A stretch of DNA of 64,000 nt from Pedobacter zeaxanthinifaciens. Lineage in GTDB: Bacteria > Bacteroidota > Bacteroidia > Sphingobacteriales > Sphingobacteriaceae. Position 1 is the first letter of the stretch; each line of letters begins with the position of its first letter. Of this stretch, positions 36,101 through 44,881 are shown piece by piece. Position numbers and translations under genes: made by a program. The DNA is taken from positions 62,001 to 126,000 of the forward strand of contig NZ_QMHP01000001.1 of the NCBI RefSeq assembly GCF_003313335.1, written 5' to 3'. The notes under the pieces are model-generated. The model had not been told where the DNA came from. It saw nothing but the letters and a program-made list of their open reading frames with translations, and ran no database searches.

Positions 36101-36253
36101 GTAATAAATCTCAAAATGGGGAGTTTGCAATACCTTAAACTTCTCGTTCTTGTAACGAACCTTATTTTGTCCGAAGTATTGGGCTTGAGCAGTAGCTAAG
36201 CTCATTAAAGTAACAATGGCGATTAAGATAGACTGTTTTAGGATTCTATTCAT
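33128..36253 (-). CDS. Outer-membrane protein with gluzincin-like peptidase domain, TolB-type propeller and C-terminal barrel
   Basis: 1041 residues from the ATG at 36253; a TTG seven codons upstream would spoil the signal peptide (1-24, TAQAQ). Three parts can be seen. A peptidase MA-like domain (about 35-270) has HELVH at 138-142 and Glu169/Glu173 in WMVEGMAEY, complete for a zinc gluzincin. A beta-propeller (about 300-610) has WD40-like PD40 repeats such as ISPDGKYLAFLS, WSPDGKQFAFS, WSPNGKDIAFSG and YSPDGKKIVFSS. The last third (about 680-1041) resembles a BamA/surface-antigen barrel, ending GVFGLTFAPGW. It is likely a cell-surface or periplasm-facing protease. It shares the strand with the PBP gene 45 bases upstream. 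Confidence 0.8.
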   Translation of the reverse strand: MNRILKQSILIAIVTLMSLATAQAQYFGQNKVRYKNEKFKVLQTPHFEIYYYLKNEKLLKKFAQDAETWYKMHQEVFRDTFFKKNPIILYNNHPDFQQTTALQGEIGIGTGGVTEAFKNRVIMPVMELGSQTRHVLGHELVHAFQYHLLLEKDSIPLEAVGQTPLWMVEGMAEYLSVGKKDAFTSMWMRDALLNRDIPSLKDLTNSNKYFPYRYGQAFWTFIGSVYGDTTIVPLFKATARFGYENGLRYTFGYDDRTISGLWKNAIEKHYRPMLKADSSQIKISGAKIIDNKNAGNMNVAPAISPDGKYLAFLSEKDLFGIDLFLADAKTGKIIRKLSSQISNSHIDDFNFLESAGAWSPDGKQFAFSIFSKGRNQLLIINIDNGSTVLRTGMEQVEQFGNLTWSPNGKDIAFSGLVEGQSDIFSYNLDTKKVTQITNDEYSDYAPSYSPDGKKIVFSSDRAAIQAGNFNAVNPINLTIYDIEGKSLTNVPVFPGANNLNAQFSGDSKRLFFLSNRDGFRNLYEYNLENSNLKQLTDYFTGISGITEFAPAITVSRNDDIVYSYYRYQRYTLYNSAYSNFRAKEVEANDVNFNAAVLPPKETLGVNIINSNLTNFSRFERTPADSLKNVPYRPKFRLDYLANSGGVGVSTSRFGTGLQGGVMGMFSDIVGQNQIVANLAINGEIQDFGGMAAYINQASRINWGGSVSHIPYITGFLTRDVVNQNGSDYLVDRTNILRTFEDQVQAFAAYPFNKVHRFELGGAVSRYSYRVDRFNNYYLLSGNTVVGYAGSDREKVSAEEIESSLGTQLRPFSIFQTNAYFVGDNSIFGVTAPLDGFRYRIGAEKYFGDFNFSAVTADLRKYFRFKPVTLALRGYSYMRLGRDGENLYPLYAGYNYLIRGYEPNSFYNNQTVNSGSFDINQLSGSKLAIFNFELRLPFTGPKKLAQIPSNFLFTDLNLFFDAGVAWTEDTEVKFKSAPSTTRVGYYPNGEPYLIERVPALSAGVSVRVNLFGAMILEPYYAFPFTRKDVKGGVFGLTFAPGW

Positions 36254-36298
36254 ATCTGGTGATGATTGGGACAAGTCATTATAAAATTACTGAAAATA

Positions 36299-38755
36299 CT
36301 AGTTATCGTTTTTTTTCTTTTCCTTCTCTTTTTCTCGTTCCTCTTTACGTTGTTTTCTCTTCAGTTCTCGTTCTTCTTTTTTGGTTAAGGGAACAGCTGC
36401 TGCAGGTTCCTGTTTAGTTGTGTTTTCCGTAGGTTTTTTCTCCTCTACTTTTGTTGCAGGCTGTTCCACTTTAATTGGTTCAGGCTCAATCGTAGGATCG
36501 CCAATTTCAAGCGAATCAACTAACGTAGAGTCGGTTGAAACAGTATCAACTTGCTGGCGTGGGGTAGGGCAGTTATAGGTACGTGTAATTTCAGTTTTTG
36601 GTTTAGGAAACTGTCCGTAAGTGTAGCCGCTGTTAGGGTCATCATACACCTTTACCATAAACTTAGCGAAAATAGGAAGTGCAGTTCTAGAGCCTTCACC
36701 CTGTTCACCATTTTTGAAGTGTGCTGTTCTTTCATCACAGCCTACCCAAACTCCCGTTACCAAATCTTTGGTGATGCCCATGTACCAGGCATCTACATAA
36801 TCTGAAGAAGTACCTGTTTTACCGCCAATTTGATTGTTCTTTTTAAACAAATCATTCCATTCCCATAACGCTTGCGATGTTCCTCGAGGTTCTTCTATAC
36901 TGCCCCTAAACATGTAAAGCATTAACCAAGCAATTTCTTCGGTTAAAGCACGCTTAAATTTAGGTGCAAATTCTTCTATGACATTATCGTTTTGGTCGGT
37001 GATTTTTTCAACTAATATTGGCTCTACCTTATTTCCTTCATTTAAAAAAGTGCCGTAGGCTTTCACCATTTCGTAAACAGTTACATCGTTTGAGCCTAAA
37101 CTAACAGAAGGTACCGATTCTAATTTGCTATCAATACCGCATTCATGCGCCCATTTTACCACGTTATCCCAGCCTACTTTTTCGGTTACCTGTGCGGTTA
37201 CGGTATTTACAGAGCGGCCCATTGCCCAACGTAGTGACATATCTTGGTAAGAATAGCTCCAGTCGGCATTTTTAGGCTCCCAATATTTGGTTTCACCTTT
37301 ATCTTGATAGGCAATTCTAACCGGTTTGTCTGTAAATTTATCACAAGGACTCATGCCACTTTCCAAAGCAGCTAGGTAAGCAAATGGTTTAAAGGTTGAG
37401 CCAGCTTGTCTTTTAGACTGATTTACATGGTCATATTTGAAAAATTTATGGTCTATGCCACCAATCCATACCTTAATTTTTCCGGTGCGGGGCTCTAAAG
37501 TCATCATACCGGTGTTTAAAATTTTCCCGTAATAACGAATGGAGTCCATGGTTGAAAATAAGGTATCTCGATCGCCTTTATAGGTGAAGATTTTCATTTT
37601 CTTTTTCTTGTTGAAATAAGCCTCAACAGAATCGGGCTGGTTAGCAAACTTTTTTTGTAGTAAGGCATAAATAGGTAATGATTTTTTTGCCCTATCGGGA
37701 TAATCAACCTTTTTTCTTTCGCTATCTTCCCAAGGATCTTCGTTGCCCCATACGCTATAAAATCTGCGTTGAAGAATGCGCATTTGATCTTTTACCGCTT
37801 CTTCCGCATAGCCTTGTAGTTTAGAGTCGATGGTAGTGTAAATTTTTAGCCCATCTTCATATAAATTGTAGTTGTTTTCCTCGCACCATTTTTCAAGGTA
37901 TTTATCCACCGCTGTTCTTAAATAGGAGTCATTTTCACTTCCTTCATCTTCAGCTCCAACCTCAATGCCAATAGGTTTGGTTTTGTAGTTTTCCAAATCT
38001 GCTTTTGACAAATAGTTGTATTTGTTCATTTGAGAAAGCACTACATTACGTCGCTCTAGCGATTTTTCTGGATTTTTAATAGGGTTGTATGATGTAGTAG
38101 CCTTTAACATACCTACTAGTAGTGCCGCTTGCGGTACGTTTAATTGACTAGCTTCTTTGTTGAAATAGATTCGAGATGCTGTTTTAATGCCGTAAGTATT
38201 GTTTCCAAACGATACGGTGTTAAGGTACATGGTGATAATATCGTTTTTGGAGTAGTTGGATTCCAACTTTAGGGCCGTCATCCATTCCTTTAATTTGGCT
38301 ACCACGGTGCGTACTACGGGTACTCGGCCGGCTAAACCAAACGACTTATTGTAACGTGTACGGTAAAGGTTTTTTGCCAATTGTTGCGTAATTGTGCTTG
38401 CTCCGCCTTCTTTTCCCATTCCAACTACAGCCCTTCCAACTGCTTGAATATCAATACCTGTATGTTTGTAGAAACGTACATCTTCGGTAGCAACCAATGC
38501 ATTAATTACGTTTTTAGAAATATCATTGAAACTTACGGGAGTTCTGTTTTCCTTAAAATATCGCCCAATTAACTTGCCATCGGCGGTATACAATTCCGAA
38601 CCTACACGCTGAGATGGTTTTTTAATATCAGTATAAGACGGTGAGTAACCGAAAAGCCATAAGAAGTTGATTTGGAGGGCGCAAAAGAAGATGATAATAA
38701 AATATATGAAGATAAGGGTAAACCGCAGGTACTTATTCTTGATTTCTTTAAACAT
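36299..38755 (-). CDS. Class A penicillin-binding protein (bifunctional transglycosylase/transpeptidase)
   Basis: 818 residues. One N-terminal membrane helix (about 11-35) anchors it. The GT51 transglycosylase has the catalytic Glu91 in EDVRFYKHTG and GGASTITQQ at 117-125. The transpeptidase has Ser453-T-F-K456, SVN at 515-517 and KTGTS at 646-650. It polymerises lipid II and cross-links the stem peptides. The tail after 750 is Pro/Glu-rich and ends in a strongly charged Lys/Glu/Arg run. The family name PBP1A fits; the exact symbol used in this species is uncertain. Confidence 0.95.
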   Translation of the reverse strand: MFKEIKNKYLRFTLIFIYFIIIFFCALQINFLWLFGYSPSYTDIKKPSQRVGSELYTADGKLIGRYFKENRTPVSFNDISKNVINALVATEDVRFYKHTGIDIQAVGRAVVGMGKEGGASTITQQLAKNLYRTRYNKSFGLAGRVPVVRTVVAKLKEWMTALKLESNYSKNDIITMYLNTVSFGNNTYGIKTASRIYFNKEASQLNVPQAALLVGMLKATTSYNPIKNPEKSLERRNVVLSQMNKYNYLSKADLENYKTKPIGIEVGAEDEGSENDSYLRTAVDKYLEKWCEENNYNLYEDGLKIYTTIDSKLQGYAEEAVKDQMRILQRRFYSVWGNEDPWEDSERKKVDYPDRAKKSLPIYALLQKKFANQPDSVEAYFNKKKKMKIFTYKGDRDTLFSTMDSIRYYGKILNTGMMTLEPRTGKIKVWIGGIDHKFFKYDHVNQSKRQAGSTFKPFAYLAALESGMSPCDKFTDKPVRIAYQDKGETKYWEPKNADWSYSYQDMSLRWAMGRSVNTVTAQVTEKVGWDNVVKWAHECGIDSKLESVPSVSLGSNDVTVYEMVKAYGTFLNEGNKVEPILVEKITDQNDNVIEEFAPKFKRALTEEIAWLMLYMFRGSIEEPRGTSQALWEWNDLFKKNNQIGGKTGTSSDYVDAWYMGITKDLVTGVWVGCDERTAHFKNGEQGEGSRTALPIFAKFMVKVYDDPNSGYTYGQFPKPKTEITRTYNCPTPRQQVDTVSTDSTLVDSLEIGDPTIEPEPIKVEQPATKVEEKKPTENTTKQEPAAAVPLTKKEERELKRKQRKEEREKEKEKKKNDN

Positions 38756-39116
38756 GGTATAAAGATGTAAAAAACGATAAAAAAATGTCTGTTAAATTGT
38801 GTTAAAACAAACAGTACAAATTAACGTATTTAATTTACTTAATTTTAGAGATAACGTTAAAATTTTAGCCAATTGGGTATTTTATTACAAGGGTTGCATA
38901 ATCTCATAAGTCAAATTATTACTTTGGCGGCGTGCTAAGCCGTGAGTGAGTTGTTATCTGTATAATTTTAAGATACGCTGCATCATAAAGCTCGTAATTT
39001 GGTGGATGAAACAAAGTGCTGATATGGTTGTTTTCATTTTCATCTGTTGTAGGCGTTTTGCTTACGATATTAAAACTTTAAAGAAGCTAAACCCTTATAG
39101 TTCAAATACATCTTTA
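38756..39116. other. 361-bp divergent intergenic region between the PBP and PPK2 genes
   Basis: A frame open from 38946 runs into PPK2 but its upstream part encodes no recognisable sequence. A TGTTAA-N4-TGTTAA pair lies at 38790-38805, 35 bases before the PBP start. A TACTTTGG string at 38920 resembles a -7 element with one mismatch. Confidence 0.4.
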
Positions 39117-39998
39117 ATGAAAACAAACACTACTAAATACCGCGTTAAAGCTGGTGAAAAAATCAAGCTAAAAAATTTTGATACCACATATAAAGGACAC
39201 TTAGAAAAACAGACTGGCAAGGTAGAATTGGCTATAGTAAAAGAAAACCTAGATCAATTTCAAGAAGTTTTTTATGCTGCAAATTCTAATGCCTTGCTAA
39301 TTATTTTCCAGGCGATGGACGCCGCTGGCAAGGATAGTACCATTGAGCACGTAATGTCTGGCTTGAACCCACAAGGTTGCCAAGTATTTAGCTTTAAAAC
39401 ACCAACTGCTGAAGAATATGACCACGACTTTTTGTGGCGGCATTACAAGGCTTTGCCCGAAAGAGGTAGGATAGGCATACACAACCGCTCACATTATGAG
39501 AGTGTGCTAGTTTGTAAAGTGCATCCGGAATATGTGCTGAACGAACGTTTACCTGATTACGATAATCTGGATAAAATAGATCATGGATTTTGGAAAAGGC
39601 GATATGAAAGTATCCGTAATTTTGAAAGACATTTGACGGAAAATGGCATTACCGTATTGAAGTTTTTTTTACATGTGTCGAAAGATGAACAGAAGAAACG
39701 ATTTTTAAAAAGAATTGAAAACCCCGCCAAGAACTGGAAATTTTCATCGAACGATGTAAAAGAACGAGCTTTTTGGGATAAATATATGAATGCCTACGAA
39801 GATGCAATAAGTGAAACTTCAACCGATTATGCACCTTGGTATGTGATTCCAGCTGATAAAAAATGGTACGCTAGGTTGGCTGTAAGTCAGGTTATTGCGG
39901 AAACATTGGAACAAATGAACTTAAAGTTTCCTGTTTTGAGCGACGATGAAAAGCGCAAGTTGGACGCAACCAAACAAGCACTATTAGCTGAAAAATAG
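39117..39998 (+). CDS. ppk2: Polyphosphate kinase 2 family protein (PPK2)
   Basis: 293 residues from the ATG at 39117, chosen because homology-like sequence (MKTNTTKYRVKAGEKIKLKNFDTTYKG) begins there. The Walker A-like motif QAMDAAGKDS is at 65-74, followed by GLNPQGCQVFSFKTP, DFLWRHYKALPERGRIGIHNRSHYE with the lid and Walker B region, and RFLKRIENPAKNWKFS. PPK2 enzymes phosphorylate nucleotides at the expense of polyphosphate, or the reverse, in the cytoplasm. The exact nucleotide preference (class I, II or III) cannot be set from this. It is a single-gene unit. Confidence 0.92.
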   Translation: MKTNTTKYRVKAGEKIKLKNFDTTYKGHLEKQTGKVELAIVKENLDQFQEVFYAANSNALLIIFQAMDAAGKDSTIEHVMSGLNPQGCQVFSFKTPTAEEYDHDFLWRHYKALPERGRIGIHNRSHYESVLVCKVHPEYVLNERLPDYDNLDKIDHGFWKRRYESIRNFERHLTENGITVLKFFLHVSKDEQKKRFLKRIENPAKNWKFSSNDVKERAFWDKYMNAYEDAISETSTDYAPWYVIPADKKWYARLAVSQVIAETLEQMNLKFPVLSDDEKRKLDATKQALLAEK

Positions 39999-40049
39999 CA
40001 AGATTTTACCTTGTTTATTTATTTGGCCATTTGAACTGGCATAGTAAAA

Positions 40050-40135
40050 TAGCCCTGATAGGAGCCGATACCGCCCCGAGTGCAGGGTTGTGCTTGTGGG
40101 TTAGGGGCAGTAAAGGCGGATAGCAGGACGGGATT
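40050..40135 (+). ncRNA. Possible structured 3'-UTR element (copy 2)
   Basis: Begins TAGCCCTGATAGGAGC and ends GGCGGATAGCAGGACGGGATT, with GC-rich strings able to pair in between (GCCCC near 40073 and GGGGC near 40104). Like the copy at 6657-6715 it follows the 3' end of a rightward gene. It may belong to the Flavo-1-like family, recalled from memory and not verified. Confidence 0.4.
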
Positions 40136-40212
40136 TGCCAAGAGAAACAGAAAATTGCGCTTCAAAGACTTATCAATTGAGAATTAAGCCCGCTATTTTG
40201 TAAATGTATTCG

Positions 40213-40220
40213 TATTTTTG
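40213..40220 (+). promoter_or_regulatory. Candidate -7 element before the pseudouridine synthase gene
   Basis: TATTTTTG is an exact TAnnTTTG match, 21 bases before the TTG start codon. Confidence 0.45.
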
Positions 40221-40241
40221 CAGCTTTAAATCCTGATTCTT

Positions 40242-40967
40242 TTGAAATATCCCAATTTTAAAGACCTTATACTTTTTGAAAACGACGATTATATTGTAGT
40301 TAACAAACCGCCTTTTGTGGCTTCGTTGGATGAGCGTGGCGCCGCAGGTGCTGGAGAAATTAACATTTTGCGCCTAGCTAGACAATACACTGAGGACGCT
40401 CAAATTTGTCACCGATTGGATAAGGAAACATCTGGGGCTATTGTAATTGCAAAAAATCCGGAGGCCTACAGGAATTTGTCTATCCAATTTGAGAAGAGAA
40501 AAGTTAGTAAGATTTATCATGCTATTGTTGATGGGCAGTTTCAGTTTGACAATTTGTTTGTTGACCTGCCAATTTTAAACGAAGGCAACAAAAATGTAAC
40601 TATTGATAGGCAGGATGGTAAACGAGCTGAAACCTATTTTAATTCTATAGGCTACTTTAAACACTATACTTTGGTTGAGTGCAAGCCAATTACGGGTAGA
40701 ATGCACCAAATTAGGATACATTTGGCCACGCAACGTGCTGCTATTTGTGGCGATACCATGTATAGAGGGAAGCCGGTATTTTTGTCGAAAATTAAACGTG
40801 GCTACCGCTTAACGGATGAAGAAGAGCAGCCTATTATGAAACGTTTTGCGCTACATGCCAAACAAATTACGTTTAAAGGGGTTGATGGAAATGAGATCTT
40901 AGTTGAAGCACCCTATCCCAAAGATTTTGCAACGTTGCTTAAACTGCTTGAAAAGTTTGATAAGTAA
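40242..40967 (+). CDS. RluA-family pseudouridine synthase
   Basis: 241 residues from a TTG; a stop codon at 40227 leaves no ATG in frame. The catalytic Asp60 lies in HRLDKETSG, the RluA signature. YIVVNKPP at 17-24 and the later GRMHQIRIHLA motif complete the RluA set, and KIYHAIVDG is also typical. It isomerises specific uridines in rRNA or tRNA; the target site cannot be told (RluA, RluC and RluD relatives look alike). The ClC gene starts 22 bases after, so they are likely one message. Confidence 0.9.
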   Translation: MKYPNFKDLILFENDDYIVVNKPPFVASLDERGAAGAGEINILRLARQYTEDAQICHRLDKETSGAIVIAKNPEAYRNLSIQFEKRKVSKIYHAIVDGQFQFDNLFVDLPILNEGNKNVTIDRQDGKRAETYFNSIGYFKHYTLVECKPITGRMHQIRIHLATQRAAICGDTMYRGKPVFLSKIKRGYRLTDEEEQPIMKRFALHAKQITFKGVDGNEILVEAPYPKDFATLLKLLEKFDK

Positions 40968-40989
40968 CCTTTAAATACAATTAAGCCTT

Positions 40990-42774
40990 ATGTATATCAA
41001 GTTCGTAAATTTTGTTGACCAAATTAACCAATACAGGCAAAGTAAAATTTCGAACAAGAATTTCCTGATCATTGCAGCCATTATTGTAGGCGTTTTATCG
41101 GGTTTGGCGGCTTCCTTATTAAAAGGTATTACCCATAAAATTGAGCATTTTTTACAGACGGATTTGCAATGGCAATATAAGTACTATTTGTATTTGCTTT
41201 TTCCCGCCATTGGTATTTTGCTTTCGGTAATTTATGTGCGCCGTTTCATAAAAAAAGGCAAATTTGAAACAGGTTTAACACCTCTCCTTTACACCATTTC
41301 CAAAAAATCGAGCAAGGTAGAACCTCATAACAGTTATTCGCAGATTATTACTGCCGCTATTACGGTTGGTTTTGGAGGTTCAACCGGGTTGGAAGCACCT
41401 ATAGCTACTAGCGGTGCTTCAATTGGATCAACCTTGGGCAGGTTTTTAGGCTTAAACTACAGAGAAATTACTTTGTTGTTGGCCTGCGGGGCGGCATCGG
41501 GTATTGCTGGTGCGTTTAATAGTCCAATTGCGGGAATTGTATTTGCTATTGAAATTCTTTTGCCCGAATTTACTATTCCAGCCTTTATTCCATTATTGTT
41601 ATCAACTGCTACTGCAGCCGTTGTGGCACGGCTATTTTATACTGAGCAACTTTTCTTTTTGGTTACAGAAGGTTGGCAAATTAAGGCTTTAGGCTTTTAC
41701 GTGATTCTTGCCGTGTTGGTAGGTTTGTATTCTATTTATTTTGGAAAGGTAAACAACGGCATTAAGGGTGCGTTTTATAAAATCAAAAATCCCTATCATA
41801 AAATTGCACTTGGTGGTTTATTGTTAGGCTTATTGATTTTTCTATTTCCAACGTTATATGGCGAAGGTTATATCACAATCAACAATTTGCTTAAAGGCGA
41901 TTACAATTCGGTAATCAACAATAGTATTTTTTCGGAGTTTAGCGATATTCCTTTGGTGGTTATTGGGTTTTCTATTGCCACGGTAATGCTTAAATCGGTA
42001 GCAACGCTAATTACACTCTCGGCTGGGGGTAATGGGGGTACTTTTGCGCCAAGCTTAATTATTGGTGGTTTATTGGGCTTTATTGTAGCTTATTGCATTA
42101 ATGTATCTGGCTTGGCACAGGTAAATACGTCTAATTTTATTGTGGCCGGAATGGCGGCTGCTTTAGGCTCGTTAATGCATGCACCCTTAACAGGGATATT
42201 TTTAATTGCTGAAATTACAGGTGGATATGTGTTGATGGTGCCTTTAATGATTACTACAGCAATAGCTTATCTGATTAATAGGAGTGTGAGTAAATATTCC
42301 ATTTATACCAAAGCATTGGCTGAGAGGGGAGAGCTTTCACATCATTCGGATAAAGACACTACGGTGCTTAACATGATGAAATTGAAGCATTTAGTGGAAC
42401 GAAATTACTTGGTTTTAAGCGAAGATGATTTATTTCAGGATAGTCTATCGGCTGTGCTTAAATCTAAACGTAATGTGATACCTGTAGTAGCTAATGATGG
42501 TAAGCTAAAAGGGGTGATTTATATTGAAATGGTGCTTGAGCATATGCTGCAAAGACAAAAAGAGGAATTAAAACTGCAAGATTTGATTCAACATGTGAGC
42601 CCTATAGTGGTAAGTGCCGATTTAAAGGCTGTTTTAAAGCAAATGGAACAGGAAAATGTTTGGCTATTGCCCGTTGTTGACCCATACGGCGCTTACATTG
42701 GAATGGTTTCCAAAACTTCTATCTTTAATAAATATCGCGACCTGTTAAACCAGCAGGCTGATTATTTGAGCTAA
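40990..42774 (+). CDS. ClC-family chloride channel/antiporter with C-terminal CBS domains
   Basis: 594 residues with about ten helices in the first 440. The selectivity regions are GGSTGLEAP (129-137, with the gating Glu135), the PIAGIVFAIE helix and GGNGGTFAPSLIIGG. Two CBS domains fill 460-585 (VLSEDDLFQDSLSAVLKSKRN, PIVVSADLKAVLKQM). ClC proteins move chloride, some as chloride/proton antiporters; the gating Glu suggests an antiporter. The stop codon overlaps the 3' end of the opposite-strand kinase gene by four bases. Confidence 0.92.
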   Translation: MYIKFVNFVDQINQYRQSKISNKNFLIIAAIIVGVLSGLAASLLKGITHKIEHFLQTDLQWQYKYYLYLLFPAIGILLSVIYVRRFIKKGKFETGLTPLLYTISKKSSKVEPHNSYSQIITAAITVGFGGSTGLEAPIATSGASIGSTLGRFLGLNYREITLLLACGAASGIAGAFNSPIAGIVFAIEILLPEFTIPAFIPLLLSTATAAVVARLFYTEQLFFLVTEGWQIKALGFYVILAVLVGLYSIYFGKVNNGIKGAFYKIKNPYHKIALGGLLLGLLIFLFPTLYGEGYITINNLLKGDYNSVINNSIFSEFSDIPLVVIGFSIATVMLKSVATLITLSAGGNGGTFAPSLIIGGLLGFIVAYCINVSGLAQVNTSNFIVAGMAAALGSLMHAPLTGIFLIAEITGGYVLMVPLMITTAIAYLINRSVSKYSIYTKALAERGELSHHSDKDTTVLNMMKLKHLVERNYLVLSEDDLFQDSLSAVLKSKRNVIPVVANDGKLKGVIYIEMVLEHMLQRQKEELKLQDLIQHVSPIVVSADLKAVLKQMEQENVWLLPVVDPYGAYIGMVSKTSIFNKYRDLLNQQADYLS

Positions 42775-44828
42775 ATAGGTAGTTCTACATAAAAAATTGT
42801 TCCACCACCTGGATTGTCCTTTAGCCATATTTTGCCATTATGATTTTCAATAATTTGTTTGGAAATGGAAAGGCCAATACCAAAGGGTTGCTCTCCGGCA
42901 GTGCCAGGTCGTTTTGCTTCGGTGAACATTTCAAATATCTTCTCCTTATCTTTTTCAGCAATTCCGATACCTTGATCGGCAATTGCAATTCTAACTGCAC
43001 TACCTAATTTTTCGAGCACTATTTTTATGATGGTACCTTCAGGACTAAACTTGATGGAATTTACAATCAAGTTGTTGAATACTCGCCATATTTTTTCCCT
43101 ACTGGCCATAATTTCGGCATTGCCGTGACTAACAAATGATACCCGCTGATTTTTATCATTTGCTTTGTAGTTGAGTAGTTCAGTGCATTGTCGCAACAAC
43201 TGCCTAATGTCTACTTTTTCTTTGTGCAGCACTTCATTTTCAACAGCCAAACCCGAAGTTAGTAATTGATCAATCATCTCTACTGAATTTTCGCCAGAGG
43301 TAACGATTAGCTGTAGCATCTCTTTTTCATCATCATTAAAATTCTCCTCCATTAATAATAAGTTGGCAATTACCACCATGCCACTAATTGGATTTTTTAA
43401 GTCGTGTGCCATTATCTTCATCATTTTGGCATAGTCCTTATTTTTTTCCTCCAATTTTTTCATTGCTTTTTCCAACTGCCTGCTATATCTTGCCGTTTGT
43501 CGTTCGTTCTTTTTAGATTGTTTAGCATTTTTATGTGCTAGCAGGATGATAGGAATGAGCATTACGATAAAAATTCCCGAAAATATCAGGTACATTGTTT
43601 TATGCTCATTGAGCTCGGCAAGCAGTTTGAGATCTCGCTTCACCCTTACAGCCTCAAATTTAGAATTGAGGTCCATTTTTGCTAAATCATTACTTGCATT
43701 ATTTAAGCTATCTGTTTGCTGAATGTACCTTTTAAGAAATTCACTGCCTTCCTTGAACTTATTTTGGGCGAAAAAAAACTCGCTTTTAGCTTTATTAAGG
43801 CGTGGTTTTAAATTATAATCATCAGTGTAATATTGGGTAATTAAGCTATCAGCCTTATTTAAAGCAATATTTGCCTTTGGGTAGTTTTTAAAATGGGTAT
43901 AAACATTTGCCAGCTTAAGGTAAGTGGTGCTTTTACTGCGCTCTTCGCTATATGCATTAATCGCTACAGCTTCCTCCAACTTGGCTAATGCTTCTTCAAA
44001 CTGTCCTTTTTTTGCCAGCACACCACCTAAATTATCTAAAAACACAATTTTGGATTGATTTAGCTGTGTTTGAGTGATGTTATGGTGGCTTTTTTCCTCG
44101 TCTAAATATGATAAGCCTCGTTTGTACAGTAACTGGGCACTATCTAAAACATTTGCTTTTTCGTAATAGTAGCCTGCGCTATTTAATGATGATTGCTTTA
44201 AGTATACGATATTATTTGCTCCCCAATTTTTAGACTGATTAAGTACGTTGAATGACTCGAGATAGTATGCTGCCGCTTGCCTATAACGGTGTTGCAAGCC
44301 GTAAATTTCAGCTATTTTAGTAGTGTAAGCAGCATAATCAATAGGATTTAAATTCTCGTTAACAAGAGATTTGATAATGAGGTAATATTCTAGCGCTTCA
44401 CTTTCTCTGTTAAAGCTCAAATATACTTGGCTTTTTAATAATAGCGCATTAATGTAAGCATTCGGAAATTCTTGCTGTGTTTTAGGTTTGCTAAAAAGGC
44501 TTAAAGCTGTATCTGCATAACCAATTAGTGCTACTTTATCTTTGGTGGTTAGTCCTCTGTAATAGTAGTAATAACTTAAATTTTCAATGTCATCTTTCTT
44601 AATTTCTTTCTTTAATGTATCTAGCATTTTTGAAATTATGTCGCCGTCAACATTGTAAAAAAGGCTATCTAATAGGACGACTTTGTTATGCAAGGTCTGT
44701 GCTTCCTGTTCGTTGTTGCTTTTACAACTTGCTAATGTTACCACTAAAATTAAGATTATGGGTAGCATAGCGGTAGCCGATGAAATATTGACAAATATTT
44801 CACCGAGAGATTTGAGCGGTGTTTTCAA
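42771..44828 (-). CDS. TPR-containing sensor histidine kinase
   Basis: 685 residues. The start region has a hydrophobic segment (21-34) ending in a lipobox-like TLASC at 35, so an ATG at residue 21 is another possible start. A TPR-rich sensor (about 60-400) lies outside, a membrane helix at 411-431, a coiled coil to 465, and a HisKA domain with the phosphorylated His475 in MAHDLKNP. The HATPase has NLIVNSIKFSPEG, DQGIGIAEKDKEKIFEMF and FGIGLSISKQIIENHNG. No response regulator gene is adjacent, so this is an orphan kinase. A good -33/-7 promoter lies just upstream. Confidence 0.9.
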   Translation of the reverse strand: MKTPLKSLGEIFVNISSATAMLPIILILVVTLASCKSNNEQEAQTLHNKVVLLDSLFYNVDGDIISKMLDTLKKEIKKDDIENLSYYYYYRGLTTKDKVALIGYADTALSLFSKPKTQQEFPNAYINALLLKSQVYLSFNRESEALEYYLIIKSLVNENLNPIDYAAYTTKIAEIYGLQHRYRQAAAYYLESFNVLNQSKNWGANNIVYLKQSSLNSAGYYYEKANVLDSAQLLYKRGLSYLDEEKSHHNITQTQLNQSKIVFLDNLGGVLAKKGQFEEALAKLEEAVAINAYSEERSKSTTYLKLANVYTHFKNYPKANIALNKADSLITQYYTDDYNLKPRLNKAKSEFFFAQNKFKEGSEFLKRYIQQTDSLNNASNDLAKMDLNSKFEAVRVKRDLKLLAELNEHKTMYLIFSGIFIVMLIPIILLAHKNAKQSKKNERQTARYSRQLEKAMKKLEEKNKDYAKMMKIMAHDLKNPISGMVVIANLLLMEENFNDDEKEMLQLIVTSGENSVEMIDQLLTSGLAVENEVLHKEKVDIRQLLRQCTELLNYKANDKNQRVSFVSHGNAEIMASREKIWRVFNNLIVNSIKFSPEGTIIKIVLEKLGSAVRIAIADQGIGIAEKDKEKIFEMFTEAKRPGTAGEQPFGIGLSISKQIIENHNGKIWLKDNPGGGTIFYVELPI

Positions 44829-44850
44829 TGGTACAGTTTGTTTGGTTATT

Positions 44851-44881
44851 CAAAATTATCAAACTTTTTATTTAATACAAC
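44851..44881 (-). promoter_or_regulatory. Promoter of the TPR histidine kinase gene
   Basis: On the minus strand a GTTG -33 (one mismatch to TTTG) is followed by 19 bases and an exact TAATTTTG -7, the best Bacteroidota promoter in the window. The expected transcript start is about 17 bases before the ATG at 44828, which supports that start. Confidence 0.6.

Noticed and set aside
38946..39116. Extended N-terminus of the PPK2 gene, open from 38946
   Set aside because: The extra 57 residues have no PPK2-like sequence and are rich in unusual residues; the family-typical start is the ATG at 39117.
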